64,000 nucleotides of DNA, taken from contig NZ_ASJC01000007.1 of NCBI RefSeq assembly GCF_000691145.1, positions 91,924-155,923 of the forward strand, in the 5' to 3' direction. Shown one piece after another: positions 62,818-64,000 of the stretch. Within the stretch, counting starts at the first letter, position 1. Every line of letters starts with the position of its first letter. Under the pieces are notes generated by a model. It saw only the letters and a list, made by a program, of their open reading frames with translations, did not search any database and was not told where the DNA came from. The stretch is from Bacillus altitudinis 41KF2b. GTDB lineage: Bacteria > Bacillota > Bacilli > Bacillales > Bacillaceae. A program made the translations under genes and the position numbers.

Positions 62818-62854
62818 AAAAAACTACCCTATCAACTCAGGGTAGTTTTTTTTT
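62818..62854. terminator. Bidirectional terminator between the OYE gene and ypqE
   Basis: ACTACCCT / AGGGTAGT stem with A/T extension and T-run. Confidence 0.93.
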
Positions 62855-62857
62855 GGA

Positions 62858-63364
62858 TTATTTCATTTTTACTGTAAAAAGCTTGGACGTCTGCTTTTCT
62901 ACAGAGCCCTTAGGTTCTTTGTCAAGATGTTCTACTAAATCACCATTCATGATGACAATTGGTGTCACTGTGCTTGCCGCTTTTTCTTCAATCAGCGCTA
63001 AATCACACGTAATGAGAGGATCACCTGCTTTCACTTTATCCCCTTCTTTTATGTGTGCTTCAAAGCCTTCACCATTTAATCCAACCGTTTCAAGTCCGAT
63101 ATGAATCAGAAGCTCAAGCCCTGAGAGTGTTCGAATCCCAATTGCATGTTTTGTATGGAAGAGTTGAATAATTTCACCATCTACTGGCGACACAATGGTG
63201 CCGTTTTTTGGTTTTACAGCTACGCCGTCTCCCATCATCTTTTGAGAAAAAACGGGATCTGGTACATCGGTCATATCCATTAACTCTCCATCGACTGGAG
63301 AATAAATGACTTCTTCCTTTACATCATCTTGGTTTTTTCCGAAACCGAATAATTTTTTCAGCAA
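62858..63364 (-). CDS. ypqE: YpqE, stand-alone PTS EIIA (glucose type)
   Basis: 168 residues. The EIIA-Glc fold: [41 protein letters not shown] with the first active-site His, and the phosphorylated His in [16 protein letters not shown] near 91. The protein carries phosphate from HPr to membrane IIBC subunits lacking a IIA domain; B. subtilis YpqE can replace the missing IIA of several sugar systems. Confidence 0.95.
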   Translation of the reverse strand: MLKKLFGFGKNQDDVKEEVIYSPVDGELMDMTDVPDPVFSQKMMGDGVAVKPKNGTIVSPVDGEIIQLFHTKHAIGIRTLSGLELLIHIGLETVGLNGEGFEAHIKEGDKVKAGDPLITCDLALIEEKAASTVTPIVIMNGDLVEHLDKEPKGSVEKQTSKLFTVKMK

Positions 63365-63532
63365 TGTTCATTTGCTCCCTTCAAGCTTTGCTTCTAGATC
63401 TATTCAGCGTATAAACCTTCACGCCCATACACCTTGCTTCATTCAACACTATTTAATCATAATTTTTTCCTCTCATCAATTGATAACCGCCTGAGCCCCT
63501 TTTGCATAGGCTGTAGATGAGAGGTGATTCAA

Positions 63533-63952
63533 ATGAAACATGAAAGTGAAAATAAACACGAGTTGTTAGCAAATGAAGACATTCTATATGAAGCGATTGA
63601 ACAATTTTTTGCATCATCGCCGTTTCACGACATTTTAAATAGTGCAGAGGCGCTGATGACCACGAGCCATTCACTTGCATCCATTACAACCGATGTGACA
63701 GAAGATGATCAATATGTATACATTGAGATTCGATTTCCAGACCATTTTGTCGAAGGTGATATCGCACTAGAAGTGAAAGCGCAATATTTACACTTATCGG
63801 TACAGGAAAAAATCAAAACAGACACGACTTCCTCCTATTCGAGCTTTACCAAAACCATTTTAATGCCTGCAAAAATAGATGAAACCAATATGAAGAGCGT
63901 TTGGAAAGATCAATCACTTCGTGTGACTGCGCCAAAACAAACAACCCAATAG
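63533..63952 (+). CDS. ypqA: YpqA, Hsp20/alpha-crystallin-like protein
   Basis: 139 residues from ATG behind GAGGTGA, the same length as B. subtilis YpqA. Residues about 50-135 resemble an alpha-crystallin beta sandwich (VTEDDQYVYIEIRFPDHFVE, LEVKAQYLHLSVQEK, FTKTILMPAKIDETNMKSVW with the LP/IDxxxxxA-like end). It lacks the C-terminal IXI motif. A spore-associated small heat-shock-like protein by analogy. Its last codons form the terminator stem. Confidence 0.85.
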   Translation: MKHESENKHELLANEDILYEAIEQFFASSPFHDILNSAEALMTTSHSLASITTDVTEDDQYVYIEIRFPDHFVEGDIALEVKAQYLHLSVQEKIKTDTTSSYSSFTKTILMPAKIDETNMKSVWKDQSLRVTAPKQTTQ

Positions 63953-63970
63953 ATGTATATCTATTGGGTT
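63943..63970 (+). terminator. Terminator of ypqA
   Basis: 12-bp perfect stem AACCCAATAGAT / ATCTATTGGGTT with a 4-nt loop around the stop; no T-run, but an identical role as the flank of the following repeat-like end. Confidence 0.7.
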
Positions 63971-64000
63971 CAGATTGTAGAGAAACCCATGTTTTTCTAC
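63971..64000 (+). repeat. Possible left end of a further dispersed repeat copy, cut by the window
   Basis: CAGATTGTAGAGAAACCC matches the repeat-core start CAGCGTGTAGACAAACCC at 15 of 18 bases and likewise sits directly after a terminator. It continues into GTTTTTCTAC, which can pair with GTAGAGAAA. Confidence 0.5.

Overview
This window reads as chromosomal DNA of a Bacillus species close to B. subtilis, most likely from the B. pumilus / safensis / altitudinis group. The evidence is almost complete collinearity with the yodJ-cge and ypqP-to-ypqA stretches of the B. subtilis map, typical Bacillus Shine-Dalgarno sequences with many TTG/GTG starts, sporulation genes (cge, spsM, sspL, cotD) and a type-B RNase P RNA. 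Species assignment is inference. There are no rRNA or tRNA genes, no CRISPR array, no transposase and no prophage. In B. subtilis 168 the prophage SPbeta sits inside spsM; here spsM is one intact frame.

Layout: 1-5.6 kb holds yodJ (cut by the window edge), deoD, yodL, yodM, yozD, yodN, yozE, yokU and kamA, all on the minus strand. kamA has a near-perfect sigma-54 promoter and sits just downstream of a PAS/AAA+ enhancer-binding regulator (5.7-7.1 kb). 7.2-12.5 kb is a spore-surface glycan locus: cgeD-cgeC and cgeA-cgeB diverge from a region with sigma-K-like -10 boxes, followed by a cytidylyltransferase-like gene and intact spsM. 12.5-31 kb carries msrB/msrA, ypoP, a zinc-ribbon and a DUF4397 protein, the degV-ypmQ-ypmR-ypmS-ypmT cluster, ilvA, yplP/yplQ, the thyB-dfrA pair, ypiP, brxA, ilvD and ypgR-ypgQ-bsaA. 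31-40 kb has fhs, metA, ugtP, an AIM24 gene, cspD, degR with a sigma-D -10 box, two RNase H-like genes, a queuosine-precursor transporter, sspL and ypcP. 40-52 kb has the dynamin dynA, a Fur-boxed micropeptide gene, the alkylpyrone pair bpsA/ypbQ, a candidate small RNA, a GrpB gene, a polysaccharide deacetylase and the purine-riboswitch-controlled xpt-pbuX. 50.8-64 kb has ypwA, ypvA, yptA, ypsC, rnpB, gpsB, ypsA, cotD, the mitomycin-repair pair mrfB/mrfA, an OYE-type oxidoreductase, ypqE and ypqA.

Most genes are ordinary core Bacillus genes. The structures not explained by the gene list are: (1) a dispersed intergenic repeat with a 133-bp core, present in two full copies and two possible end fragments, always beside a terminator hairpin and bracketed in both full copies by near-identical 23-bp hairpins; one copy also carries an exact 35-bp copy of the sspL 3' end and terminator; (2) a candidate ~64-nt RNA near 46.3 kb with its own promoter, a 5' hairpin, an exposed anti-Shine-Dalgarno CUCCUUC and an intrinsic terminator; (3) a 30-residue membrane peptide gene with a Fur box over its promoter (candidate FbpC); (4) the sigma-54/PAS regulator pair at kamA; (5) yplP, an AAA+ activator homologue lacking the sigma-54-contacting loop, with an 11-bp inverted repeat around its own -10 region. 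Gene symbols follow B. subtilis and rest on recognised sequence plus synteny; no database search was run.
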